Part shown: in pieces, positions 10,301 through 22,000 of the stretch
Layout: each line of letters opens with the position of its first letter
Numbering within the stretch: the first letter of the stretch is position 1
The notes under the pieces: generated by a model
Told to the model about the DNA's origin: nothing
Seen by the model: the letters and a program-made list of their open reading frames with translations, nothing else
Databases searched by the model: none
Program-made: the position numbers and the translations under genes
Origin: Beta vulgaris subsp. vulgaris
Lineage: Eukaryota; Streptophyta; Magnoliopsida; Caryophyllales; Amaranthaceae
Reading direction: 5' to 3'
NCBI RefSeq assembly: GCF_026745355.1
Contig: NC_079202.1
Location: 26,645,072 to 26,709,071, forward strand
DNA length: 64,000 bases

Positions 10301-12821
10301 GCTTCGGTATCCATGTTTTGCTTGTCTACGCATCTAGCAAACCATAAGATTATAGGCAATTGGATACAAAATACAATATGGTTTGTGGAGGACAGATGAT
10401 AATGCCTCAGTCTCTTCCTCAAGATTCGCACTTCATGCAATACCAGAAGTAGTTTACGAATGGTGCCATTCAGCACGGATGAAAAAAAAGGTGAACTGAA
10501 TCGTGTTCCTCATAGCAAGGCAAAGGAAAAACAATTCAGCTTTTTATATAATATAAAAATTCAAACCGAGACTAGCATCAGTGCTGTCGAAGGAGATAAC
10601 ATATACAACGTGAACTTAAGGTGCATTGGTGAAATGACTAAGGGGAATGATGTTGTCATTAGCTTATGCCTAAGGAATCCAAGAGTCACAGATGGTTTCT
10701 AGGCTTTCTAATCAAATCTATAGCAGCAAGTATACTGGAGATGACATAAAAAGAACTCGTGGATCTACATTGGACTAACGAAGAAACACAAACTAAGCTC
10801 AAGGCTTTCTGTCAACAACTTCAGCAGACGAATACGATTTCCAGACTCCAATGAAGTTTAAAAGAAATTAAAAGACAAACTATGAAATATCTTAAGCATC
10901 GTGATTCTTTATATTAGAAAGACTAGCTGCAATTTGACTACATATTTTTGAAGAACAAAAAAAACTACACAAAAGGACTAAAAAGTCTCCGGGTACTCGG
11001 GTATTACCACTCCTGGTAATGGTATGGACATACAATCTAGAATTTTTGAAAATTTCATGACTGGAAAGTGCAACATACCTCATCAGCTTCAAAGCTTAAC
11101 TGCAACAATTGCCCTTGTAGCATTGCTATCTCACGTTCAATTTCTCTCTCTGATTGGCCTCATTCTTCAACATTTCATGAAGCTTCAATATTTCAGAACT
11201 TGAAGCTGCCTGAACATGCAGGATATTGTCACTTTAAAAGTCAATGATATGCAATGGAAGAAAATACAAGGCACTAAAGAGGAGTCCTCAATTAAAGCAG
11301 CATACTTCTAGCCTCTTTGACTGCACCTGCTGAGTTCTAAGATTGGCTGCCTCCTCCTCAGCAGCCTTCCTCAGAAGTGTTTCACTCTAAGCAACCTTCT
11401 CACCTCAGCAACTTCTTCAGCAGCAGAGACCTGACACACATTAAATCAGTTTTAAAAGTAATTATAGCATTATGCTTCAAGAGCATACATTGATTAGAAA
11501 AAGTATTTAATAGACACATTTATATTGCTACTCCTCAATTTCATAAGCAAAGCTTACAGAAACAAATATGCACCTCAGTGCAGTAAATGAAAAAAAAAAT
11601 GTTCTAAAGGTCATGGAACATAGAGAAAAGAATGATGAAACACCTCTATAGGATAAGTGATTTGAATAGCAAGGAAAATACAAACTAAAAATAACGCCAC
11701 ATTCAGTGAGGATAGTTGAGAACAAGCTCCTTTCTAGCAAAATCAGTAAGTCCCTCATATTATATTATAGCATGTACAAAATCTATTAATTGTCAAAATA
11801 ATGCTTCCTTTATAGTTCCCTTTTACCTGGATGTTACAGAAATATGCAATGTTAGTTTGATATAACTCCTTCCATCCCATACATGACTTCTCACTTTTAA
11901 GTACCACTGGGATTAGGAAAGAAAATTTGAAGTAGAATAAAAAATACTCTTCTAGAGGGAGAAAATAAGTAGCAAAAGAAAGCATGTATAAAAACTGAAA
12001 GAGAAACTAGTGGTCATGAAGAGAGAAAGTAACCTTAGCTTACAAAGAGAGATGATACAAATTCTTTTGGGACATGCAAAAAGGAAAGTGAGAAGTTACT
12101 ATGATATGGAGGAAGTAACTAGCTTTCCCAAAAAGAAAAGGAAAAAACCAAAAAAGCAACTTTGTTACATGTTCCCAGTAGTAGGAACAGGCAAATGCTC
12201 TTTTGATTGGCACAATAAAATAGTCAAAATACAAAGTTTGCTTGCATTTGTCAGTAGTCACACTAGCTTAGATACTTAACTCCTGACTCATACAGTACCA
12301 GCAAGAAACTAAAATGTCCATTGGAAGAATGACTATAAAGTAGAGGCTTAGCCAACTTCTGGGTAATTTACCAACCAACATGAAAACCAGGAAACATCCA
12401 AAATCTTGTTTGTGTTTCGCAAATATTCAGGATATATATAATCCTGGCATCCAACCAGAGCTCAAAGATCACATTGGCTACGTAGGAATAGTTCAAGGCA
12501 GATGTATAACTACAAGGAAAAACTAAAGCTCAAGAAAAAGAAAACACATGAGAACATTAGAACCAGGTCATTGCTGCAACCTACTAATTTGGTAAAAAAA
12601 AAAGTGGGCCACGGAAGCGAAAAGGAGAATGAACAAAACAGTATAAACTGATGGATACATTGAAGAATGGTTACCTCTCGTGTAGATAATATATCTGACG
12701 AATCATGTTTAGCACCAGATGTACTAGCTTCATTACTTTGCTTTCGCTGATTAATTGCCCATTGCTCCTCAAGCTTCTTTACCGCCTCCATGTAGTCTTT
12801 TTGGTATTTCTGTCTCTCTTT
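7324..12821 (-). pseudogene. Armadillo-repeat kinesin (ARK type), 3' ten exons
   Basis: C-terminal part of a plant kinesin with armadillo repeats. This family consists of microtubule motors acting in root-hair and cytoskeletal growth: N-terminal motor, central coiled coil, C-terminal ARM repeats. Exons on the minus strand are 12821-12675, 11430-11306, 11209-11079, 10132-10000, 9906-9814, 9699-9574, 9478-9352, 8438-8296, 7697-7570 and 7484-7324 (stop TAA), all with GT-AG borders. The first three encode coiled coil (YMEAVKKLEEQW; NQREK). The rest encode ARM repeats, for example LEADDADVRIHAVKVVANLA, IVEAGGLTSLLNLL, ELIMAQGG, GMVRFGHPDVLAQVARGI and DMISGGALWELVRIS. The total is about 437 codons, against roughly 900-1050 residues in the family. 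Five exons have a one-base gain or loss that breaks the frame. No motor-domain exon was found upstream of 12821. It could be an intact gene with assembly errors or a truncated pseudogene. Confidence 0.85.
11869..12120. mobile_element. Stowaway-like MITE in a kinesin intron
   Basis: ACTCCTTCCATCCCATACA with ACTTCTCACTTT near 11869-11900 pairs with AAAGTGAGAAGTTACT and ATATGGAGGAAGT near 12085-12119. This gives imperfect inverted ends of about 35 bp around a 250-bp AT-rich body, within the intron between 11431 and 12674. The terminal motif resembles Stowaway-type ends; the target duplication is not clear. Confidence 0.5.
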
Positions 12822-14599
12822 CTAGAAAAGGAAATCACAATCACTAACTGAGATTGAAAAGCAACTAAAAATGAGTCAACCATAGAACAAATTTGGCAGC
12901 ACTGTTTGTACCAGAACGGCAGAACCAGAGTAGAGATAACAAGAAGACATTAGAACGAACACGCACAATATGGATCCAGTTGCTGATAATCCAGCCAGAG
13001 TAGTACAAAGATAGAACAGAAGAAAGATTATGAACTGGCAATAACTTATGATTTAAAAACTCATCGAAGAAATCATGATTCCAGTTTCCGTAGGGGACTA
13101 GGGGAGCCCCTTGTGCGGTGACTTTTGCTTGGATCACACATTTTTGAGGCCCCACTAATTACGCAGACTTATGAGTCATGATACCTCCACTTAGAGGTCC
13201 AAACGGGTCGTTCGCGTCGAATACGGGTCGACTCATTTCAAGTCGTGTCATTTTGGTCAACTTTATCTTTGGGTTGCTTTCAGGGCCGTTCGAGTGCATT
13301 CGTGTTCAGGTACGCTTAGGGTCCATGATATTTCGGGTCCGGACGGTTTCGGTTGGATGGCTCGGGACAATATCGGGGTCAGATGAAGTTAGTCTTGTCA
13401 ATATTGAATATTATGGGTTATGGTTTGGGTAGTCTTTGGGTCAGGTTCAGTTCAAGATCGTGTTTGTTTATTCTTATTGTTGATATTGCCATGAAAATTT
13501 TATGTTGATATTTGAATTTCTATAAAATATATATATAAACTCAATATTCCATTATTTATAGTTGAGATTGATACTTACTACTGGTCATGTTTAAATTCAT
13601 ATTGGGTAGTATAGAATTGTTTTGGGACACACGAATTACAAGTTGTCTTCAATTCTAACTAATTCCATGTCCATTTTGGGTCATTATTTTGGTACGAATT
13701 ATTTTCATGTCTAACAATCTTGGGTTCTGGCGGGTCATCAATCATCATAATTCGAGTCGATTCTAGGTTGATTAGACCGTGTTCGATTATCTTCGAGTAC
13801 TTGGTTCAGGTTTTGGGTCGGGTCAGCTTATTTCAGATTCTGGTTCAACTTTGAGTCACTATTTCGGGCCCAAAACGCGTCTTTGATCGGATATTTCAAG
13901 TCGGAAATCAAGTACAGAACAGTTTTGCCAATTCTGATTCCACTCTTCAAAATATCCTACATACCTGTCTTACAAAAATCAAAACTCGGACAAGGATATC
14001 AAAACTATTCAAAAGGATTACTTTAAACACCTCTCAATCATCACCTAGACACCTCTCAATCATCACCTAGACACCTCTCAATCATCACCTAGAAACCCTT
14101 AATCACCATGAACCCGAATGTGGATTGCTTTTGACTATCGTATGGTCCACTTGTGTCAACCCGGGACTGGCATGTGGTTCCACGCGTCACAAATGTTACG
14201 ACCGCACATGTTTTAGTTCTACCACGGATCACTATCTATAGTTGGCCTATTATTCCTACAAATACACCTTCTCGACACCCAAAATTCATAAATAAAATCA
14301 TCAGAAAAAATACCACCAAAATTTCAAATATTCTTCTCCTTTCCCTCTATATCTAACCCCATAAACACATCGAAGACAAAAGCCTCCTAAAAAATAATAT
14401 CAAGAGTGTTCTTGTCCATCAAGATCTGATTCTCACGGGAAATAGTGAGAAATTATTGAACGAATTCAACGAGGTCATGACTGGACAATCCAAGATGACA
14501 GAGATGGGACTAAAAATTTTCTTATTGGAAATGAAGCATAAACAAAAGTATTAGTTCTAAATCATTTGGCATGTAAAGAAATATATAAGCACAGTGGAT
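12822..14599. other. Intergenic or intronic sequence rich in GGGTC motifs
   Basis: No kinesin exon continues here. Positions 13190-13440 and 13730-13900 are rich in TCGGGTC, CGGGTCG and GGGTCATT motifs, as often seen in old plant repeats, but no terminal repeats were identified. An AT-rich portion lies at 13480-13720. The small reading frames here show no family resemblance. Confidence 0.35.
14028..14095. repeat. 22-bp minisatellite, three units
   Basis: ACACCTCTCAATCATCACCTAG is repeated three times in perfect tandem, followed by a degenerate fourth start (AAACCC). Confidence 0.85.
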
Positions 14600-15860
14600 C
14601 GCATAGAAATGTAGAAGAAGTGATGTGTCCAAGTTATCCGCCAATCTCAGGCGGATTTCGGGTCGTTTTTGGTGTCGGTTCGAGCTTAGTATCGGGATTT
14701 AGGAGAGATTTGACATTAGGAGGTGTTGTCGGAGGATGTTGTGATTTGAGGAGTCTAGAGAGTGGTTTGCATGGTGGCATAGTCGAGGGCCCATCCTAGC
14801 CCTCCGATCACTTTTTGTACCCCCGGGTCCTTGTCCGTGGTTCCTTTATGGCGCATCTTCCGAAGTTTCCGAGCTTTGTTCGAGTTCCGATGTCCGTGGT
14901 TCAAGCTTCGTAGTTGTTCGTCGTCCGAGGATCGTCTTCACTCTACAGCTTCATGGCTTACTCAAAAGCCAAGTTACTTCTCTTCTTCCTCTTGGATTTG
15001 TTTTTTTTGGTGGTTTTTTGAAGCAGACTACACGTCGCGACCCGCGATCAGTGTCGCGAGTCGCGACCTGCCCATGGTCGCGAGTTGCGAGGGTTGTCGG
15101 AGTCGCGACCCTTGCGTCAGCACCTTTATGTTCTCTTTTCCTCCCTTGGAGGGTTAGGTTGTAATGTTAGTTTTAGTTTTTGTTCTAACTACGAAAGGAG
15201 GGCGAAAAAAGAAGAGTGTTCCACAGGGTGTCTTCTTCTCTTCTTTGGTAGATTTGTAATGAACTCTATGGCTTTGCTAGCTTAAACTTTTATCTTGGAT
15301 TTGGTTGTTGAGAACTTTTATCTGTTTGTGAGAACTTCTTACTCTCTATTTTCTCCATGGTCATTGTGATGCTTCTTGTATTTATTTCCATGATGTTTGC
15401 ATAACCTTTGCTAGGAACGTTACTAGTATTGTTGTGTGAATCATCTAATGCTAATTCTAGGTCCATAATCGGAATGTTGTGTTCCTAGCTCCATGTAGCA
15501 TACTAGGTGTTTGATTAAATGCTGAACATTAATCTTGTGCCTTTAGAGAAGCATTACTTATTAAATGTTATTGCTTTGATAACATTAGTAATCCTATTGT
15601 GTTCCTCGACTTTGATGCTACTTGTTTGACTTAAGTGATTCATTTGAGTTAAGTCATAGTAAGGGCGGTACAAACCACGCAGATCGTGTGTTTAGCCACG
15701 ATTTAGGAGGATAGAGGTCTAGACTTCTCGATAGGTGACCATAGGAAGTGTAAAGGGTTAAGGTTTTGTGATCACAAACTAGATGCTAATCGAATCCAAG
15801 GCCTTTTTATATTGTAATCTCTTCGTATTTTAATATCGTGCATAGTTTAGCTTACTTACA
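14600..15860. other. Repetitive region, possible LTR-element remnant, up to the N gap
   Basis: Positions 15035-15115 contain a cluster of TCGCGAC, GTCGCGAGT and CGCGACCC motifs, and 15300-15860 is AT-rich with GTACAAACCACG and TTCTCGATAGGTGACC. Similar stretches occur in leaders of plant LTR retroelements, but no TG...CA termini, primer-binding site or polyprotein could be found, so the classification is tentative. No gene is supported. Confidence 0.3.
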
Positions 15861-16859
15861 NNNNNNNNNNNNNNNNNNNNNNNNNNNNNNNNNNNNNNNN
15901 NNNNNNNNNNNNNNNNNNNNNNNNNNNNNNNNNNNNNNNNNNNNNNNNNNNNNNNNNNNNNNNNNNNNNNNNNNNNNNNNNNNNNNNNNNNNNNNNNNNN
16001 NNNNNNNNNNNNNNNNNNNNNNNNNNNNNNNNNNNNNNNNNNNNNNNNNNNNNNNNNNNNNNNNNNNNNNNNNNNNNNNNNNNNNNNNNNNNNNNNNNNN
16101 NNNNNNNNNNNNNNNNNNNNNNNNNNNNNNNNNNNNNNNNNNNNNNNNNNNNNNNNNNNNNNNNNNNNNNNNNNNNNNNNNNNNNNNNNNNNNNNNNNNN
16201 NNNNNNNNNNNNNNNNNNNNNNNNNNNNNNNNNNNNNNNNNNNNNNNNNNNNNNNNNNNNNNNNNNNNNNNNNNNNNNNNNNNNNNNNNNNNNNNNNNNN
16301 NNNNNNNNNNNNNNNNNNNNNNNNNNNNNNNNNNNNNNNNNNNNNNNNNNNNNNNNNNNNNNNNNNNNNNNNNNNNNNNNNNNNNNNNNNNNNNNNNNNN
16401 NNNNNNNNNNNNNNNNNNNNNNNNNNNNNNNNNNNNNNNNNNNNNNNNNNNNNNNNNNNNNNNNNNNNNNNNNNNNNNNNNNNNNNNNNNNNNNNNNNNN
16501 NNNNNNNNNNNNNNNNNNNNNNNNNNNNNNNNNNNNNNNNNNNNNNNNNNNNNNNNNNNNNNNNNNNNNNNNNNNNNNNNNNNNNNNNNNNNNNNNNNNN
16601 NNNNNNNNNNNNNNNNNNNNNNNNNNNNNNNNNNNNNNNNNNNNNNNNNNNNNNNNNNNNNNNNNNNNNNNNNNNNNNNNNNNNNNNNNNNNNNNNNNNN
16701 NNNNNNNNNNNNNNNNNNNNNNNNNNNNNNNNNNNNNNNNNNNNNNNNNNNNNNNNNNNNNNNNNNNNNNNNNNNNNNNNNNNNNNNNNNNNNNNNNNNN
16801 NNNNNNNNNNNNNNNNNNNNNNNNNNNNNNNNNNNNNNNNNNNNNNNNNNNNNNNNNNN
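15861..16859. other. Assembly gap (999 N)
   Basis: Unsequenced bases. The apparent long reading frames that cross it are artefacts of N. Confidence 1.
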
Positions 16860-17482
16860 CATCCCCTAAATGTAAGTACCCTAATTGTAAGTCCCATGCA
16901 CCACCTAACTCCCGTCCATACCCATATACAAGATCATTTCGTGCGAGTATCTTAAAAGCAAGAGGGATTAAAATTACTGAACCCAAAGATCAAGGGATTA
17001 AAATTACTGAACCCACAGAATAAGGGAGAGGAAAATCCAAATTAACTGAAACGCCCATGATAGGGCAAAAGGGAAAAAAAAAATTTGATATGCCAGTTTT
17101 TTTAAAAGAACCTTGTATCGAAGATAAAACCTTGCCATGGGAAGGAATGTTCTTTGGGGACGGTAGTTATGCGCAAGGTATCAAAACATGAAATGTTTGC
17201 TGAGGATGCGGATGGAAATTTACGCCCTCTGGAGGTGTATGCAGATGGAGACGATAGCGATTACTGTAATTGTGAAGATGAAGAAGAGGATAGCGATTCC
17301 TACGATTACGACAACCCCTGCTTCCCTAGTACTGATGACGACAATTCTCCATGAGGTATGCGCTAAGTTCCATATAGTAGTTTGTATAACTCAATTTCTT
17401 TAATCTATTTAATCTTGTCATTAATTAAGATGTTTAACTTTGTTTGTTTGTGTACTATTATGTTGTGGTTGTGTGGAAATGG

Positions 17483-17483
<1 letters not shown>
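16860..17483 (+). other. Spacer with a short acidic reading frame
   Basis: A 25-bp segment containing GGGATTAAAATTACTGAACC is duplicated at about 16965-17015. A frame at 17154-17354 (from ATG, 66 codons) encodes an acidic C-terminal half (DDSDYCNCEDEEEDSDSYDY) and ends at TGA 17352-17354. It resembles nothing certain and has no visible promoter or intron context. Because it precedes the FAR1-like gene region it could be a transposon gene fragment; this is conjecture. Confidence 0.3.

Positions 17484-17529
<46 letters not shown>
17484..17529. repeat. (AT)n microsatellite
   Basis: About 23 TA/AT dinucleotides in an uninterrupted run. Confidence 0.98.
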
Positions 17530-17532
<3 letters not shown>

Positions 17533-17689
17533 TTCTTGCAGTTGTGTTTTGATTGAAATTGGTCATTGGAAATTAAGTAAGTTTTCAAATTAATGTCCCA
17601 TTGGAATTGGTCTTATATATATATAGTCTGCTTCTTATAATGCCTAACTCTGTTCTTAAAATTGTTGAATTCAAACTGGTTTTTGATGT

Positions 17690-18260
17690 TATGGTTTGAT
17701 ATTTTGAAATTCTATATGGTTTGATATGTAATGTTTCATAAATTATAAATATGTGACAAGGTTTACTTGTTTTTGGTGATGTAATTGTTTTTGGGTCATT
17801 GGAAATTAAGTATGTTTTACAAATAATGTCCAATTGGATTTCTTCTTATATATATAGTCCGCTTCTTATAATTATATACTCTATTCTTAAAAGAGTTGAA
17901 TTCAAATTAGTTTTTGATGTTATGGTTTGATATGTTTAAGTTATAATTGGTTTGATATGTTTAAGTTATAATTGGTTTGATATGTTGAAGTTCTAAATGG
18001 TTTGATATGTTCAAGTTATAATTGGTTTGATATGTTGAAGTTCTAAATGGTTTGATATGTTTAAGTTATAATTGGTTTGATATGTTGAAGTTCTAAATGG
18101 TTTGATATGTTCAAGTTATAATTGGTTTGATATGTTGAAGTTCTAAATGGTTTGATATGTTCAAGTGCTAAATGGTTTGATATGTTCAAGTTCTAAATGC
18201 TTTGATATGTTCACTATGTTTTGATATGTTCAAGTTCTAAATGGTTTGATATGTAATGTG
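17690..18260. repeat. 25-bp minisatellite
   Basis: More than a dozen units of about 25 bp, of the form GGTTTGATATGTTCAAGTTC or GGTTTGATATGTTTAAGTTA followed by TAAAT or TAATT. The first and last units are diverged. The pattern of alternating subtypes suggests higher-order duplication of unit pairs. No gene lies within. Confidence 0.9.
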
Positions 18261-18609
18261 TCGTAAAATATAAATATGTGACAATGTTGACTTATATTTC
18301 GTGATTTACTTATTTTTTGCAGCAGTTGACGAATGCGGAGTCTTGATACATAGACGCGTACGCCAACCCGCAAGACTACGTCATTTTTTTGCAGTTGTTT
18401 CATCTGTGTTAATAGTAATGTAATTATTATATTTTGGAACTATTTTCCCAGCTATCAAACAATTGTCTTAATCAAACAATCAAATGCTTAATTGTCTTAT
18501 TTATTTTTAATTACAATGTTGTTTTGGATAACTTTTGTGATTAAGTAATAGTGTGATTAAATGATTTATCATTGGAGTTGTGTAGGGTGTCAGAGGTTTT
18601 TAACAATGG

Positions 18610-18830
18610 CTACAAAAGTCCAGTCCCCAAAAGCCCAGTCCCCAAAAGCCCATTCCCAAAAAGCCAGTCCCCAAAAGCCCAGTCCCCAAAAGCCCATTCC
18701 CATAAAGCCAGTCCCAAATCCCTAAAGGCGAGTCCCAAAAGGCAAGTCCCCAAAACCCCTGTCCCACAAGACCAGTCCCAAGTCCCAAAAGGCCAGTACC
18801 AAACCTACAAAAGCCCACTACTATCACCAA
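18610..18830. repeat. 15-16-bp CCCAGTCCCCAAAAG minisatellite
   Basis: Tandem units such as AAAAGCCCAGTCCCC and AAAAGCCCATTCCCA, decaying rightward into CAAGTCCCAAAAGG variants. In one frame it would read as repeated Ser-Pro-Val-Pro-Lys, but there is no non-repeat coding flank, so I treat it as non-coding. Confidence 0.85.
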
Positions 18831-19008
18831 ATGCCATGCCAAGCCCAGTCCGAATCATATGGCTAAAAGCAAATCGAAGAGACAAGTGGCTCCAACAAAA
18901 ATAAAACATGGGCTATTTCTTGGACTTGCTCTCAACATAACATACAAATAATATACCAACAACTCATATTTGTATATAACAATATGCGAAGAAATGATGC
19001 TTATGGTA

Positions 19009-22000
19009 TTAACTTGACCCTGACCATATATTAACCTGTCCTCCTAATTCATGACCTTCATCATAATCGCTCTCTGAATTGCAGGCTTCTTCATCATCAA
19101 CCTAACCAACAATGACAAATATAAACCCAATTAATATATATACCCTGCAAATTTCAACCCATGCATAGCAAGTTAGCAACATTGAAATATATAGTCAATA
19201 CCTTGCCATCTTTGTTCCCTTTCTTCTGTTTTTTGGATCCTTGCCCCTTCTCGATGCATGAAGGGAATCGAACTGAGCGCGATCCTTTATGTGCCTTCCG
19301 AGGGGGGTCCTTCACGCCCTGCTGCATGTTTACCGAACCAGGAGTAACATCTTGTGTAACTGTATTATTACCCATAGATGAAGGAGTGCCTTCTTTCGGT
19401 CCATTACTAGTAATCTTCAATGACTTCCTCTCATTTATGCGATCATCAAGCAACTTAAGTGCTTCGACTACTAGATCAACTTCACCACAATAAGCCGCCT
19501 TCAAGCAAATGGGGTCGAATAGGACCATCATTTTATCATAACACATTACCTCTTCAGTTTTGGACGGATCATGATACGCCACTTTTATCATGGTATGTTT
19601 TCGAATGACATCCTTCCTCCACCGATCAAGGATGTATTGTGAAGGAATTTCTTTTATGTTCAAAACATCATACAAATTAATGATGTGCCTATACAAAATA
19701 CCATGACACTCAAACATCTTACATTCACAACATGCCAACAACGTACCTAAGTCAATTTTCACCCGATAGTTCCTTCTCTTATTCGTAGGTACCTCCTTCT
19801 TAGTATCCTTGCATATAACCCATATTCTATCTGCAAATGTATGCTCCTCTATGTTGTGTGTTAATTTTTGAACCCCTCTCCAATGGACATACAACAATTT
19901 AAGACACTCCGCTTGCACTTCCTTAAACTTACCATCTGTGTATAGTTTTTGGAACACAACTTCCGCTTTACAATCAGTAGCAAGTTGTCTTACATACCTA
20001 CTACTATTTGCGTCTGCTACTTTCTCAGAATTTGCCCTACTCTCCATAGCATTGCAATATTGTTCCGCAAAATCACACAGCTTCGTATTCTTATGCACAT
20101 AACCGTCAAAAAAACTATTAATACTTTCTGAACGTTGCGTCGTCTTCATACCAGCCCAAAATATGTGCTTCATATATGCCGGAGCCCACATCATCCTCTC
20201 CTTATACAAACCTACATTACCACAAAATTAATCAATCAGACTTTAATAACAATTACCTACTTATTCCTCCACTACAATTAAATATTCATATACACTACCA
20301 GCATCTAACCACCAATTATGTTGAATCATATACTACAACATCTCACCACAAATTACGTAACAAACCAGATGCTACTAATTTTATGATAATCATCATGTGG
20401 TTTCCAAACTACCCAATCATTTCTAAAGCATGCTACTGCTATATAAAACATGCTACTGCTATATTAGACATGCTATGCTAAATAAAACGTGATTAACATG
20501 CTATGCTAATCATTCGTATATAATCACCTTCAAGCCACTTATCTTCCCCGAGTCCGTATTTTGATATTGCAGCACACCATTGAACTTCAAATTCTTCACC
20601 TGACACACTGTCATATATGGCATCAAAAAGTACCCTTTTGAACTCCCTATAAAGCGCGTACTTACCCAGCTTCTTACCAAACTTCATAAGAATGTGCCAT
20701 AAACACCAACGGTTCCAAGTTCCTGGCATAGCATTCACCAACGCCTTCCTCATCGCAGCATCTTGATTAGTAAGAAAACAATTAGGCGCCTTACCACCCA
20801 TACACTTCACCCAAGTACTAAAGACCTAAGTATAACTTTCAGCATCCTTGTGAGATATTAAAGCACATCCTATTAATATACTTTGACCATGGTGATTTAC
20901 TCCCAAAAAATTAGCAAAAGGAAGTACATAATCATTAGTAAGGTAGGTAGCGTCAAAACATACAACGTCCCCCAAAATACTCATACGCTGCACGACTTCT
21001 CGCATCAACCCACATGACATCTTTCATGTGACCTTCATCATCCAAATGATGCATGTGAAAGAATTGTTGGTTATCATCAGTCATTTTGTCAAAATAACTC
21101 AACATGGCATTAGCATCTCCGTCCTTAAATTTCAATCTACGCTCCTTTGCTACTATGTTACGCAAGTCCCTCTTAGTTATTGACATATTCTCGAGTCCCT
21201 TCCTATCCGTAGCAATGGATTTGTGGATCTGAGATATCCTCACACCAGCAGCTTTATCATTAAACAACTTCCTCCGCACAACACAACTAACTTCTTCTTT
21301 CGAAATTTGCTTATGTTTCTAACCTTGCTAGGTGTAGGATTATGATTTTCATGTTGTAGTATTGCTTTCCTTATTTCCCATAACCCTTCTTCATTTACAC
21401 TAGCATATATCATCACAGGACAATTACACTTTTTCGTCTTCCTACTAGATATGTCCACACCCTTTTTCCCAACTATTACCCGCTTACCATCCACCATTCG
21501 CTTGATGTCTGGTTCACCTTCACACTCACATCTCCACGTATAATTACGCAAAACCTTCACCTTCTCTTTCGTTTGCGTAGTACTACAAAACCCTCTTGTT
21601 TCCCGTATTTCACAAAGCATTCGTCAATTCATCCCATGAACCAAATACCATGCCAACATTAGGAACATCAACCTTATTATTTGATGTAAATGATCCACTT
21701 ACACATTCCTCAACGATGTTCTCCTCATTGCACAATTCAACTAACTGCCCTGACTCCAAATATATGTCAGGCACTTCCTCATTCAAATCAAAGTCAACTC
21801 TTCTACTTCTTCGCTGCAAATACAATTAGAGATGGCAATGGGTAATGGACCCTACCCGGATCCGAGGATCCAGATCCGTTTTTGACGGATCTGGATTCTT
21901 AAATTTTGGATCCAACGGATCCGGGTAGGATCTGGATCCTATTTTAAAAAAAAGGGATCTGGATCGGGTCCTCTATTAGGATCCGGATCCGAATCCGTTT

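Noticed and set aside
10460..10702. Plus-strand frame between kinesin exons
   Set aside because: Intronic to the minus-strand gene, no family resemblance, no splice context.
13178..15285. Several plus-strand frames of 60-110 codons
   Set aside because: Low-complexity GGGTC or TCGCGAC-rich repeats, no similarity, no start or splice context.
15830..16986. Several long reading frames on both strands
   Set aside because: They cross the N gap, and consist almost entirely of unknown residues.
18572..18904. Ser-Pro-Val-Pro-Lys repeat protein
   Set aside because: Pure minisatellite translation with no unique coding flank, and both strands are open.
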